Source of the DNA: Antilocapra americana
Lineage: Eukaryota; Chordata; Mammalia; Artiodactyla; Antilocapridae
Direction: 5' to 3'
DNA length: 64,000 nucleotides
Assembly (NCBI GenBank): GCA_007570785.1
Contig: ML661900.1
Span: 8,152,854 to 8,216,853, forward strand
Shown here: one piece after another, positions 45,069 through 56,199 of the stretch
How the letters are laid out: each line of letters opens with the position of its first letter
Position numbering within the stretch: position 1 is the first letter of the stretch
The notes under the pieces: generated by a model
The model's database searches: none
What the model was told of the DNA's origin: nothing
The model's input: the letters and a program-made list of their open reading frames with translations, nothing else
Translations under genes and position numbers: made by a program

Positions 45069-45115
45069 GCATTACAGACAATGGATTCTTTACCAGCTGA
45101 GCTACCAGAGGATTC
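45069..45115 (-). mobile_element. second Bov-A unit, right part
   Basis: 'gcattacagacaatggattc' followed by 'ccagctgagctaccagag' completes the SINE unit interrupted at 44128. Confidence 0.75.
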
Positions 45116-45311
45116 TTTGTGTCTTTACTGCTAAGCCACAGCCTGATCAGGACTTCTAAAACCTAATACAATGTAAATTCTATGTAACTATTTGCCAGCA
45201 CACAACAAATTCAAATTTTTTTCTTTTTGGAACTTTCTGGATTTTTTTTTTCAAAATATTTTCAATCCATGGTTGTTTGATTCCAAGGCTTTAGAACCTG
45301 TGGGTATGAAG

Positions 45312-45545
45312 TGCTTATGTGTGTGTGTGCTCAGTTGTGTCTGATTCTTTGCAACCCTATGGACTGCAGCTCATCAAGCTCCCCTGTCCATGGAACTTTC
45401 CAGGCAAGATTACTGGAGTGGGCTGTCATTTCCTATTTCAGGGGATCTTCCTGACCTAGGGATCTAACCCACATCTCTGTCATCTCCTGCATTGACAGAC
45501 AGATTTTTTTTTACCAACTGTGTCACCTGGGACACCAGTAGCCAA
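45312..45545 (-). mobile_element. Bov-tA SINE near Tigger right end
   Basis: Reverse complement: 'gtgtgctcagttgtgtctga', 'ttccaggcaagattactgga', ending 'gtcacctgggacacc'. 'tatgaag' at 45305-45311 and 45546-45552 flanks it, and Tigger sequence resumes after the second copy. Confidence 0.88.
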
Positions 45546-45606
45546 TATGAAGGGTTAACTCCCTTGGACTTTCTACGAAATTTTTCTTAAGACTTAAACC
45601 GCTCTG

Positions 45607-45815
45607 GGTTTCCCTGGTGGCTCAGCTAGTAAAGAATCCATCTGCAATGCAGGAGACCTGGGTTCAATCCGTGTGTGGAGAAAAACCCCTTGAGAAGGAA
45701 ATGGCAACCCCCTCCAGTATTCCTGGAGAATTTCTGGGACAGAGGAGCCTGGCAGGCTACAGTCCATGAAGTTGTAAGAGATGGACATGACTGAGCAACT
45801 GAACCACCACTACTG
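45607..45815 (+). mobile_element. Bov-tA SINE in L1 3' terminus
   Basis: 'tttccctggtggctcagcta', 'gggttcaatccgtgtgtgga', 'ggcaggctacagtccatgaa', 'gactgagcaactgaaccacc'. Flanks 'ccgctct' and 'ttgctct' are L1 3' end sequence, so it splits the last bases of the old L1. Confidence 0.9.
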
Positions 45816-45850
45816 CCAAAATTGCTCTAAGGAGTGCAGACTATTATTTT

Positions 45851-47509
45851 TTAAAAAGTAAATGTTTTATTAGTGAGGTCAACAAGTAAAAAAGTTTAGG
45901 ATAATTACATGGAAACAGAAATAGTCCCCCCAAATCTAAGTGCAAATGATTTTTTCTGCAATGGTCATGAAAGTAAGTTTGAAAGTAAATTATAAAAAAG
46001 ATATTATATGATTTTTAAATATGGTGACAGGTGCAATGCAGATAGAGAAACAATGGTAACACTGTTACAACGGCTGATATGAAATGATTTTATCATGGTA
46101 AGATTTGTTTGTTTTTCATTTTCCCAATGACATTTTTCTGTAAAGCTATTTTGATAGCTTTACCAAAAACAAAAACACATTTTCAATGTAAAGTGTCTTT
46201 TTCAGGCTACTTGCACTTGAAATGGAACACAGTGACAGAGCCTAAGAAGAATTCCATACATTCAAAATAGGAAATAAATCTAAACACACAGCTACCCAAA
46301 CCTGCTGTCATCACATGCAAGTAACAATTTAAGTTTCTAGGATCACAGGGCATGTTAGTTTATAAAGGCAACTGACGCCATAAAGCTCAATAAAATTATA
46401 ATCTATATATAGGAAAGTTGTAAGTAGGTAACAAGTTTTAAATAGGCCAAGATATTTTGTTAAGTTTAACAATGTGCTATTTTAATTTCAGGAACCCAGA
46501 TAAAGCCATAGATATAACAGTATGAAGAGTTCGATGCTATTATTCTTTTTAGTATTTGTGATATACTTACTTTAGTCATCCTAAAATTCCCCAGCTTATC
46601 TGATGATATTAGAATGGAACCAAGTAATATTCTTTCAGCAAACTGAAATAGAAAACTTTTGACTAAAAAAATTCAAGGATAAGTTTTCCCTCCCTGCCTA
46701 CACATCATGCAAATTACTTAGATGCAGTGGAAAATGTACAGAAACAGGGAAATTCTAAATTAACTATGAAATGATTTTCACAAGAGAAGGAAATAGTTTT
46801 CTACCCTTTATAGTTAAAAGTGGCTATTTTTCTAAAGTGTGTAGATCTATCCATACTCCTGAAGAGTACTGAATGTCCATTTTTAAAAACACAGGATAAC
46901 ATAAATTTTAATATCATTTTTATATGATGTAGACAGGTTTATATTTGAGACTATCTTATTATCAACTGTTCTTAGCATTTCTAAATTTAAATATCCAAGA
47001 ATGGTATTTAAGAGAGATCGTATCCCAAATTTATGCCGTATAATGACACTAAAAATAAATATAGGCTTTGTCATGACTCTAAGACCATCTCCACTTTAAG
47101 GTTGACAAAAACGTACATGAATTTCTCAGAGGTCCCTATGATGTCTAGAATATAATTTGTCATTTTAATAATACATGTCCTTAATAATTTCATCAAATGT
47201 AAAAAGAATGAGCATTATAATTTCTTCTATCACAAAGCTATAGAAATTTAATACTGAAATCATTCATTTTGATAATCTAGTAAAATCAAAACTTTATTGG
47301 ATAAGGAAATAGAAATTTGCTGCCTATGCCATGTAAAGACGCAGGGTAGAGATTGTCCAACAAAGTGGTGTTCTATAATACAAGCTCCTGAGTCATTCTG
47401 GAGATGAGAAAATGCAACTGAGGGATAAAACTGATAGATTTTGAGATTTTCACCTAATTTTTAATGTTTGCTAATTCCTACAAGTTGCCCATACGAGACT
47501 ATTCTATTA
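45851..47509. other. AT-rich, nothing recognised
   Basis: No recognisable elements or gene-like frames between the nest and the MIR at 47510. Confidence 0.45.
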
Positions 47510-47925
47510 GTACAACATGATAGCTAATTGGGCAGACCTTGGGAGCAGACTAAGCAAATCCTATCCCTGCCTCTAATTTTATAGAAAAAATATATTTACG
47601 TGGGTTTGTGTGTATATACACACACACACATATACATAAGTGTATAGATATACATAGGCATGTGTACAGGTATGCAGATACATACATGCATGTATATGCT
47701 TACATACACATGACTACATATACCATACCTGCATGCTACGTAATGCTGTCAGCAAATCATTTAATCTTTTGTGCTGTCTTTTCTTCACAGAATTATTGTG
47801 TGAACTAATTTAGTATGTGGAAAGCATGTAGAGACAAAGCTGTCTCTGGCTTATATTAAGTCCCATACAACTATTAGCTGTTAGTGGCATTATCAATGCT
47901 GCTACTATTATTATTAAGTTTAACA
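47510..47925 (+). mobile_element. MIR SINE interrupted by microsatellite
   Basis: 5' part 'agctaattgggcagaccttg', 'aaatcctatccctgcctcta'. 3' part 'cagcaaatcatttaatcttt', 'gaattattgtgtgaactaat' and 'tattagctgttagtggcatt'. Between them (47585-47735) is a CA/TA/CATG-rich simple-repeat tract. Confidence 0.65.
47585..47735. repeat. compound CA/TA/CATG-rich microsatellite
   Basis: 'tatatacacacacacacata', 'tacataggcatgtgtacagg' and 'gcatgtatatgcttacatac' form a degenerate alternating purine-pyrimidine tract within the MIR. Confidence 0.85.
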
Positions 47926-48954
47926 ATATTCCCAGTGTCCTAAAGAGCATCATTTCCACATGCTCTATGACTTGAGTAAGTGGAATAAATTCGATGACAA
48001 CTTCCACTGAAACGACATAAAAGCATGGAATTTTGAAACACAGTTGGGATTTTTAGAGGGAGTAGAGAAAGAACTAAGAGCAGGGAGTACCTTTTGTCAC
48101 AAAATACTTTGAACTCTGTTGAATTAAAATCTATTTGCATGTCATATGAGATTTGTAAGTACAGATAATAGAAATGCATCCTATCCCAAACTTTCTTTAT
48201 TCTTTAACAGCAGCAGCTGACACAGGAGAGTAATTTCCTGCTTCACTGTGCTGACAGCACATCGCCTAGATTCAGAAATCATATTCTCAGCAGGAAGGCA
48301 ATAGGTTTCTGTCTACACTGAAGAAATAGAAAGATAGAAAAATTACACAAAATAGAAATGATTTATTATTATTGTAAAAGAAAAAACCAAACTGTATCAA
48401 AGAAGATCTATTTTTAATTGCTGACACTCAAAGTAGAACTGTTTATTTTAAATTTCACGTGTTTGGCCACAGCATTTTGTAAAGAAACAAAAATTTTATT
48501 TATTTGTAATCTTGCAAAACAAATCTTGTATCTCTGTTCTTCCTTAAACTTTTAAACAAAAATTTTAATAAGAGCAACTAAAATTTATCAGTTTCCTGAT
48601 TTTATTTAATTATACTTAATGTGTAGAACACTGTGCCCTAGTTCAGACAGTAAACAGCATTTAACTTTTACACAAGAGAATGGCATTAATAGCTTAAAGT
48701 TTTGTATCGCCAAAAAATTTTTCTCCACATAAGTAATAAGTAATGATTTCCAAGTGTGGCCTGTAGGGTGTATATGTATATACATATTTATAATATATGA
48801 GGTTTTCTCCTAATTTAGATATATGAAAATCTAGTGATTTGTCTTATGTAAAGTGAGTTTTAAGCTGTACGTTAAAGTAACCCTAGAGGTCATGGAGACA
48901 TATTGTAGACTTCTAGTCTATAATGATGAAGTATCAACCTCAGGTTCTTAAGTG
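47926..48954. other. AT-rich, nothing recognised
   Basis: No named element. A TA-rich patch at 48770-48800. Confidence 0.45.
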
Positions 48955-49125
48955 TGCAGATTCATATCTATCTATTGTTTACTAGTCATGTGATATTAGG
49001 CAACTTATTATTTTGTTTCCTCATATGTAAAATGAGGATACCAGCAGTGTCTTTCTAATGAGATTTGAAGATTAAAACAAAATCAATATTAAAATATATA
49101 GAGCAAGTCTTATTATTACCATTAA
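48955..49125 (+). mobile_element. MIR SINE
   Basis: 'actagtcatgtgatattagg', 'tttcctcatatgtaaaatga', 'ggataccagcagtgtctttc' and 'ttattattaccattaatgtc' follow MIR core and 3' end. Confidence 0.75.
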
Positions 49126-50960
49126 TGTCATGGTTAAGTATGGCAAATTAAGGATGCTTCCTTCTGAAATTCCATTAAGATAACCAAAAAAGTACAAAAC
49201 TGAAGGACAAAGAGAATGGTAGAGAAGACAACAACAAATACAAAGCTTTGGAAAATGAAAAACTCAGGTAGAAGACTAATGATTGATTCAGCACAGCACA
49301 GGATCCAGAAAACTAAGTGGCAGAAAAGGAGGAGAACCTAAGAAGATAATTTGCCTAATGAAACCTCAGGGTGGGGTACGTAAGGACTGAATACTGAGGG
49401 ATTCTCTAGAAGGCTACACAGACAACATTTCCACACATAGGTTAACCACCTCAGTCCACATGTCCTCTTCGGCCTCCAGAAGATCAGAGTTGGGTATCTT
49501 GAAACAGAGATCTTCCTGACTTGCAACTGCCAAGTATAATGTAGACAGGAGTGAAAGGACAAGGTTCAGCTGGACCTGAACTGGTTCCTAACTGCTGGCA
49601 GACAGATGTAAACTATCCAGGCAAGAATACTTGAAAATTTACTGGAGAACCTTCAAGACCCTGGAAATGAGATACAGATACCACAATCTCAGATCTCTCA
49701 AGATTAATACTGGCTGTTTGCTTGATTACTCTAATAAAGCCACCCAGAAAACAATTCCTGCCTCTAGACTCAGCTTCCAACTAAATCTGTAGCACCTCAT
49801 TATGTCTAGGCTTTCAGAAAAGTCTCCAACATGAAAGACTAAAACCAAAGTAAATAAACAAGAAAAAAGTACTCAGAGGAAATACAAAGAGCTGAAGAGA
49901 CCTTAAAAAATTATTACCATTCTCAGACATAATAAAGGATAATTATAGCCAAAAAATAAGAAGAATGTACTGTGTAAAAAAATTAAATAATTAGAGAAAC
50001 AGTAAGAGCTTTTAGAAAATAAAATTTGCTGAAACAAAACATTCAGTGAAAGGCAACACCTAGAAAATTTTCTAGTAAATAGAATATAAAGACAAATTTT
50101 TAGAAGAGAAAACACAAGAAAACTGGCATACAAATCCAGACGATCACATGTCCTATGACTAGAGATAGAGAACAAAAAATGAAAGAAGGGAGCAATACTT
50201 TCACAATTCTGAGGAAAAGTTAAAGTCTATAATTACACACATACCAAATGTGAGGATGGGATGAAGATATGACCTCTTTATCAGGAAGCATCTGAAAATA
50301 TACCTCTATAAAATAAAGGAGGAAAAAGGGGAAGGAAAGGGTGGGACTCAGGACATAAAGGATCTAACACAGAACAGCCAGGGGAAGTCCAAGATGTCCT
50401 CTAGGCACCAGGTGTAGAGAGCAACCAATCTGGACTGTAAAACAGATCATGATGGAAAGGTGTCCCCAAACAAAAGCAAATTTGATATAGAGTCTGAAAC
50501 CAAGTTTGAGCACTCAAAAAGTACTGATATGCATGATACAGGTCTGTTGAAACATTTAGGAGAAAAACAGTAGTACACAAAAAGTGAACAAACAAAAATA
50601 AGATTATTAACTCTCCTCCAAAAGAAAACGTTATAGGAGAAAGGAAACAATCATAATACATCACTTTGCTCAGAAAGAAACAATATTCAGTGATTTAACA
50701 CAACATACTTATATGCTGAGAAAATGGAGTAATTACTGTATAAGTACATTAAAACAATGAGATGATAAATATAAGAACAGTAAATTCCCAATTAATAACA
50801 GGAAGTAAATTGATAAGAAAAACTGAGAAATCAATAAAGAACACTTAAAAGTGTTATTTAAAAATTATGGAAATGCCACAAGGAACAGCTCCAAGAATGC
50901 AAAGTGACTGCCTCTACAGAGTACTGTGGTAGATGGTGAGCCTGCAACAGGGGGGTGTTT
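49126..50960 (+). mobile_element. probable old L1/HAL1-like sequence
   Basis: A-rich sense sequence with phrases resembling old L1M 5'UTR/ORF1 or HAL1: 'gaaaattttctagtaaatag', 'aatataaagacaaattttta', 'actcagcttccaactaaatc', 'tctaggctttcagaaaagtc'. Highly diverged; boundaries are guesses. Long minus-strand frames here (87-90 codons) are antisense to A-rich DNA. Confidence 0.4.
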
Positions 50961-51509
50961 TACTTAGCTTCAAGGCTTCTAATACTACGTTTTTTAATTC
51001 TGTCTGTATATTAAGTTACAAGAATCAATTTAAGAAAGTAAATAATTTCATTTCTAACTTATAATGCAAAATAACACATTGATATATAAAACAGTAATAT
51101 CAACTTCCAAATTTTAACACAGTAATATCTCAATTACCCAACACCAGCACAGTTTCATAAAAGAAAATCTGGAGATTTTATACTTATACCTTCAAGTGAT
51201 AAAACTTGCCTTTCTCATCATTAAAAGATTTTTTAACTTATCACATATTCTTGAATTACTACCTTTCCTCAACCTTTTGATAATTACATTGTTATTATTA
51301 TAGATATTCATTATCATATTCACATCAGGACCTCTGGGGTATACAGACTGTTTTCTATATTATGTTAAATGGCCTTGGGTCTGTCTGTCTTTATAATCTT
51401 AGAAGAGTAAAAAAATAGAAAGATCTGGTTTACTAAGGATTCTAGTTAATGATCAGAACTACAAAAAACACTTAGAATGCAAGAATCAAATTAATATAAA
51501 AATAGCAAA
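50961..51509. other. AT-rich, nothing recognised
   Basis: No named element or gene-like frame. Confidence 0.45.
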
Positions 51510-51930
51510 CACATTGTGCTGACTATGTGTCAGTATTCTAAGCACTTTTTATACACATTTCAACTCTGTAAGGTACGAGCTATTAGTTTCCCCATTTTAC
51601 AGATGAGAAAGCAAAGGCACAGAGAGGCAAAGAGACTTGACTGGATTAGTAAGTGACTGAATTGAGATTTTGAAGACAGGCAATTTGACTCCAGAGCCTG
51701 TTTTTTTTTTTTTTTAACTTCAAAATCTTTGCTTATTTTAATTTGAAGGATAATTGCTTTACAGAATTTTGTTGTTTTCTGCCAGGTATCAACATGAGTC
51801 AGCCACAGGTATATGTATGCTTCCTTCCTCTTGAACCTTCCTCCTGTCTCCCTCCCCATCCCATCCCATTGTTACAGAGCCCCCAGAGCCTATTATTTTT
51901 AGTGCTATGTGCTACTACTGAACACAATAT
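51510..51930 (-). mobile_element. MIR SINE split by an L1
   Basis: 'gtgctgactatgtgtcagta', 'attagtttccccattttaca', 'gatgagaaagcaaaggcaca' and 'gacttgactggattagtaag' run through the MIR core. 'tttgactccagagcct' is cut, and the last part resumes at 51883 as 'ccagagcctattatttttag'. The interrupting L1 occupies 51700-51882. Confidence 0.8.
51700..51882 (-). mobile_element. L1 3' end inserted in MIR
   Basis: Poly-T head (51701-51715), 'gaaggataattgctttacag', 'ttctgccaggtatcaacatg', 'ctcttgaaccttcctcctgt', 'cccatcccatcccattgtta': antisense artiodactyl L1 3'UTR, 5'-truncated. 'ccagagcct' at 51691-51699 and 51883-51891 is an exact 9-bp target duplication. Confidence 0.85.
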
Positions 51931-52444
51931 ATTGTCTTTGATAATTTGGAAAACACTTTAGAATTCTGCAGTATCTAAAGTACGTAACTAAAAGGTACTA
52001 TTATTAATGCATTAGAAATATATGCAAATACACTCAAAATGAACAAAAGGCTAGACATCAAAAGATACCTCATAAATTTCAAAAAAAAAAGCTCCCCCAC
52101 AAAAAATACAAATTGGTAAAACAACATATAAAGCTCATGTCAATTAAGTATTTTCATGCACAGTTTGGTATAGTTCTATTTTTCCCCTAAACACAGTTCC
52201 ACTATCATATCTGCTAATTTACAAAGTCAGTTAAATATAAGCACTACAATACAGAGGAACAAGTAAAACACCTTTTAAATGAATCACTATATGAAAAGCT
52301 TACTAACCTTATGGATCCAATAACAATATTATATTGCATTGATTCTAAGACATATATTCCTCCACATTTTTTTCCCCTTGGTACAGAAAGTAACAGTGTA
52401 TCTTACAAAACTCTGGTACTTCAGGATTAACAGAATATGGTAAC
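51931..52444. other. AT-rich, nothing recognised
   Basis: No named element. Confidence 0.45.
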
Positions 52445-52680
52445 AGTTTCACAGCATTTACAATGTATCAAGCACTATTTCACTTGCTTTATACATATTT
52501 ACTAGCTTAGTTCTAAAAATTCAGTGAAGTAGGTACTATTACTATCCCTATTTTACAAGAGAAAACTTTTGAAACAGATTAAATAAATTGCTGGAACTAA
52601 TATGAGTGAAAAGTGAGGATTCCAACTTCAGCATGAAGTCTAGATCCAGAGATGCAGCTCTTAAGTATTATACAGGACAG
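52445..52680 (-). mobile_element. MIR SINE, antisense, near full length
   Basis: 'acaatgtatcaagcactatt', 'agtgaagtaggtactattac', 'ccctattttacaagagaaaa' and 'ctagatccagagatgcagct' cover 3' end, core and tRNA-like part. Confidence 0.8.
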
Positions 52681-53324
52681 ATACATCACTATACAATCTG
52701 TCCCTTTCTCTGAGACCTGCTAACTCTCTGTGCTTTTTTTCTTCTCTGAAGTTGCAATTGCTTTTAACTAGAACACTTTCTGTAAACAAAACCTAGTGCT
52801 TCTTTGGCTGTATAAGAATAGAGAATAAAATTAAAAGTAGAGCTACTTGGTTGCCAGTGAATAAGCAGCATAAATGGGACAATTAGTCAGCATTCATTCT
52901 TCAATTCCCTGCTCAGCTGCTTCGCACCCCTTCTCTTGTAAACCCTTGGGATATAAAACCTCAAAATACTTTCAGTTCTGATGAAAGATGTTTAAGCCGT
53001 GAATTGGCACATATGTGATATAGAATAATTTTTCCCTAAAAAGAGAGAAGCAAAGGTTTCCACTATATAGACAATTTCAAATCCATGCTTAAAGAAATTA
53101 TGCACAATGAAACTTTAATGAGTAAATGTTAAACAATTTTCTACAATTACCTTTACTAATAATTTCTTCTGTGAATCTAAGTCATTCTTCTTTGGTAAAT
53201 AAGGAGAACTTCAAATACCACTAGATAAGGTAAAAGTCAAGAACACATTGCTTAAATAATTCCATAATCACACTTTGTTTTGCACTGAAACACCACCACT
53301 GAGGGCTTAGTCTCTATATTTTAT
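52681..53324. other. AT-rich, nothing recognised
   Basis: No named element or gene-like frame. Confidence 0.45.
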
Positions 53325-53415
53325 GTTTAGTCTGTATTTTACACACACTATCACTCATGATAGCTCCTTAAGATAGGTATTATCATATCCATGTTTATAA
53401 TAAAAAACTGTAAGA
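53325..53415 (-). mobile_element. MIR fragment, antisense
   Basis: 'gctccttaagataggtatta' and 'tcatatccatgtttataata' resemble the antisense MIR 3' half. Short and weak. Confidence 0.4.
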
Positions 53416-53548
53416 GAGATCCTACTATGATATATAAACCATATGGTAAGGGACTTTTAATTATAAAAATATGTCTAGCAGATATATCTGATTTAGTGTT
53501 TTTGTGAGATAGAAATGTTAAATCTTTTTTATGTAAATAATGTTGTAT

Positions 53549-53760
53549 GTCAATTATGGGCTTCCCTGATGGCTCAGACAAGAAAGAATCCACCAGGAAT
53601 ATGGGAGACCTGGGTCTGATCCCTGGGTTGGGAAGATCTTCTGGAGGAAGTATTCTTGCCTGGAGAATCCCCACGGACAGAGGAGCCTGACTGGTTAGTC
53701 CATGGGGTTGTAAACAGTAGGACATGACTGAGTGACTAAGCACAACACACCGTCAGTTAT
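53549..53760. repeat. 9-bp target-site duplication around SINE
   Basis: 'gtcaattat' (53549-53557) and 'gtcagttat' (53752-53760), one mismatch, flank the SINE. The feature spans both copies. Confidence 0.6.
53558..53751 (+). mobile_element. Bov-tA SINE
   Basis: 'gggcttccctgatggctcag', 'gggtctgatccctgggttgg', 'ttgcctggagaatccccacg', 'gacatgactgagtgactaag'. The 'gaaggaaatggcaaccc' segment is deleted. Confidence 0.88.
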
Positions 53761-54305
53761 ACCTCAACAAAAATCTACATTACTGTGCAATTTGTATTTA
53801 CGTAAGATGAATTAAGTCCTTTTGGAAAAACTTATTTAAAGTCATAACATGACATAATGTCTTTAAAAAGCTTCAAAGTGAAATTTGCTTGAAGGTGCCT
53901 GCATGACATGAAATATTTAAGTTGATTTAAGGCAGACTGGACTGTGTTTTTTTCACAACAGTATTTTTTTTTCTTAAACCTTTATGTACCGTACCTGAGT
54001 TTTATCAATAAATAGAACACTGGAAAACTTTCTAAAATGTACCACACATATCCCTAACTCCTTAAACTGTAATGAGTACAATTTAAACATTTTTTATTTT
54101 TTTTTAAACATTTTTGAATGACTAGCATCATCACTGTGGGCATCAGTAATTACACAGGGGGCAAGGCAGCTGAAGGTGCAGATACATATGAGCATGCACA
54201 TGAAGTAAGAAATAAAACTGAAGAGCTACTGAAATCAGTGGAAGTTTGGAAACTTTGTTAAAGAAGTCCATGATGATAAAATTAACTTCTGTTATCTTTG
54301 TCTTA

Positions 54306-54531
54306 GGCTTCCCAGGTGGGTTGGTGGTAAAAAAAAAAAAAAAAAATTGCCTGCCAATGCAGGAGACACAAGGGACGCGAGTTCAATCCCTGGATCAGGA
54401 AGATCCCTTGGAGAAGGAAATGGTAAGTCACTCCCAGTATTCTTGCCTGGAAATTCCACGACAGAGGAGTCTAGTACACTACAGTCCATGGGGTCACAAA
54501 GAGTCAGACATGACTGAGCATGAACACATAG
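54306..54531 (+). mobile_element. Bov-tA SINE with A17 run in its head
   Basis: 'ggcttcccaggtgggttggt' then a long A run at 54330-54346, then 'gcctgccaatgcaggagaca', 'cgagttcaatccctggatca', 'ggggtcacaaagagtcagac'. Flanks 'ctttgtctta' (54296-54305) and 'ctctgtctta' (54532-54541) are probable target duplications. The A run sits where the pol III A-box region of the tRNA-like head normally lies. Confidence 0.88.
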
Positions 54532-54541
54532 CTCTGTCTTA

Positions 54542-55794
54542 AAAAACCCCAATAGCTGTTTGACTTTTGTTTTCCACCTAAAGTTGTGCTCTTTTCTAAA
54601 GGCAAAACGTTACCCTTTTTAGTATCTAGGTAGCTATCTGACTTCTCTATCCCCAAACTTGCAAAACTATTCTATGACTGATGGTTTTTTGTTTTTACTA
54701 TTTTACAATGTTGCCTTTTCTTAAGGAGCTTTCCTACCCTTGAAGATTACAAAAACATTCTATTTCTTCATTGCCTTCTTTCTGTTCTACTGTACCTGCT
54801 GTTATTCTAGCAGAATAGTGCTTCCAGGCCTGCTTCCAAAGTCCACCCTTCTCTTTTCTGACTTTTCGCCTCCTTGTCTATCTATCCCTTATTATTTCTT
54901 GACTTTCCATGTATATAAGACCAAAAATTCAGTGTGATATGAGGCCAGGAAATGGTAAGAGACTGAATAGACAAGAAAGAAAAAAAGCAGACTATGACTC
55001 CTAAACATTTCTATAACCTAGCATTGAGCACAGTTTCATAGTAAGGACCAAATAGCGTGTGGAACTGAACTACACAGTATGAGCAAATCATCAACAAGTA
55101 AGATGTACTTGAAACCAGAACCACACTATATTCTCTCATTTACTGGATATTAAAAAAAAATTTCCTTTTAATTTTCTTTAAACCTTGATTGGTGTGAAAA
55201 ATGTGAACAGAAGGAAAAAAGAGCATGAGAATGTAAACTGAAGGTAGAGTTCTTTAAAAAGACGTTAAAAACTGGGCTTTGGTAGAGAGAAAAACACCAT
55301 CACTGAGAATAATTATTTATGATAGTTCTAAGGGAATTTAAATAAGAAGAAATGAAAACATGGTAAACTTTTTTAAAAAGACAGAAAAACATGTTGCATG
55401 GTGAAGAAAGACACAAACAAAAGTATAATTTGGAAAATAAAACTAGATGAATTACATAAATGATGAAATACTCTTTAAGGGTTATTATAAAATAAAAGAC
55501 TAAGAATGCCATTAAGAATGTATAACAGAACACCTTAGCAAAATCTTCAAAACAATGAAAAGAATTTAAGCAGCACTTAAGGTTGGAGCTATGGTGTATA
55601 ATAACATCTACAATTTCTAAGAAAGTATCATCTCTACTTGGATGGCTGTTACCATAGCTATTTTACATTATCACAAGCTGCAAATTCCAAGTCTAACTCA
55701 CTGTCACCAATATAACAGTTACCATTAAAAATTAGCTATCTGCATAGTTCTACAGACATGTACTTTCCAGTCTGGTCCAACGGTTACAACGAAG
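54542..55794. other. no assigned element
   Basis: Pyrimidine-rich part at 54700-54920 (65-codon frame, unassigned) and AT-rich DNA. No gene-like structure. Confidence 0.4.
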
Positions 55795-55955
55795 TACCAA
55801 GGGAAACTGATTTAACTTTTTTGTGCTTTGGTGTTGTTTCTAAAAAGATCTTCTCCTTATTAAGTTATTGGACAGACTCAATAATATACACACAGTGTAG
55901 TGAAGATGGCCTTGCAAATAGTAAATGCTTATGCAAAGTTATTATCATTAATATG
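55795..55955 (+). mobile_element. MIR SINE 3' half
   Basis: 'ctgatttaacttttttgtgc' and 'tgcaaatagtaaatgcttat' followed by 'gttattatcattaat' correspond to MIR core and 3' end. Confidence 0.6.
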
Positions 55956-55984
55956 CTATACTGTTCCCCTCATCATTTACTGTC

Positions 55985-56199
55985 TCATGTGTGCTCAGTC
56001 AAATCCAGCTCTTTGCAACCGCATGAACTGTAGCCCGTCAGGCTCCTCTCTGTCCTAGGAATCTTCCAGGCAAGAACACTACAGCAGGTTGTCATTTCCT
56101 ACTCCCGGGGATCTCCCTGTCGTAGGGATCAAACCTGAGTCTCTTGCATTTCCTGCACTGGCAGGTGGATTATTTACCACTGTGCCACCTGGGAAGCCC
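55985..56199 (-). mobile_element. Bov-tA SINE
   Basis: Reverse complement: 'catgtgtgctcagtcaaatc', 'ctgtagcccgtcaggctcct', ending 'tgtgccacctgggaagccc'. More diverged than most copies here. Confidence 0.88.

Larger units (their letters stand above)
43530..45560. mobile_element. Tigger/MER2-type DNA transposon, split
   Basis: Left part 43530-43660: 'gagtcaaccctcagtgtcca', 'ccaaaatccacggatgctca'. Right part from about 45155: 'cctaatacaatgtaaattct', 'tttggaactttctggatttt', 'tcaatccatggttgtttgat', 'gaacctgtgggtatgaag', resuming at 45546 with 'tatgaagggttaact'. Both parts match one pogo-like MITE of a few hundred bases. About 1.5 kb of SINE and BovB sequence separates them, plus a SINE near the right end. 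No transposase remains. Confidence 0.75.
41080..45850 (+). mobile_element. old L1, ORF2 to 3' end, host of nested insertions
   Basis: Co-linear sense L1 pieces: 'acaaagctggaagactgact' (41108), 'aacaaatggtgctggcctaa' (41632), 'aacataggagaaaaatctag' (41762), 'gtcattagggaactgcaaac' (42521), 'atagcagctttattcataat' (42789), 'actaatgtaagatgttaaga' (43451). The 3' terminal 'aaatttttcttaagacttaa' (45579) and 'ttgctctaaggagtgcagac' (45821) follow after the Tigger insertion. Interrupted by SINEs (41153, 43068, 45607), a MaLR LTR (42127-42513) and a Tigger element (43530-45560). All frames are broken. Confidence 0.75.

Noticed and set aside
53351..53743. 130-codon minus-strand frame
   Set aside because: The first part is antisense to a Bov SINE and the rest is AT-rich flank. 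No protein family is recognisable.
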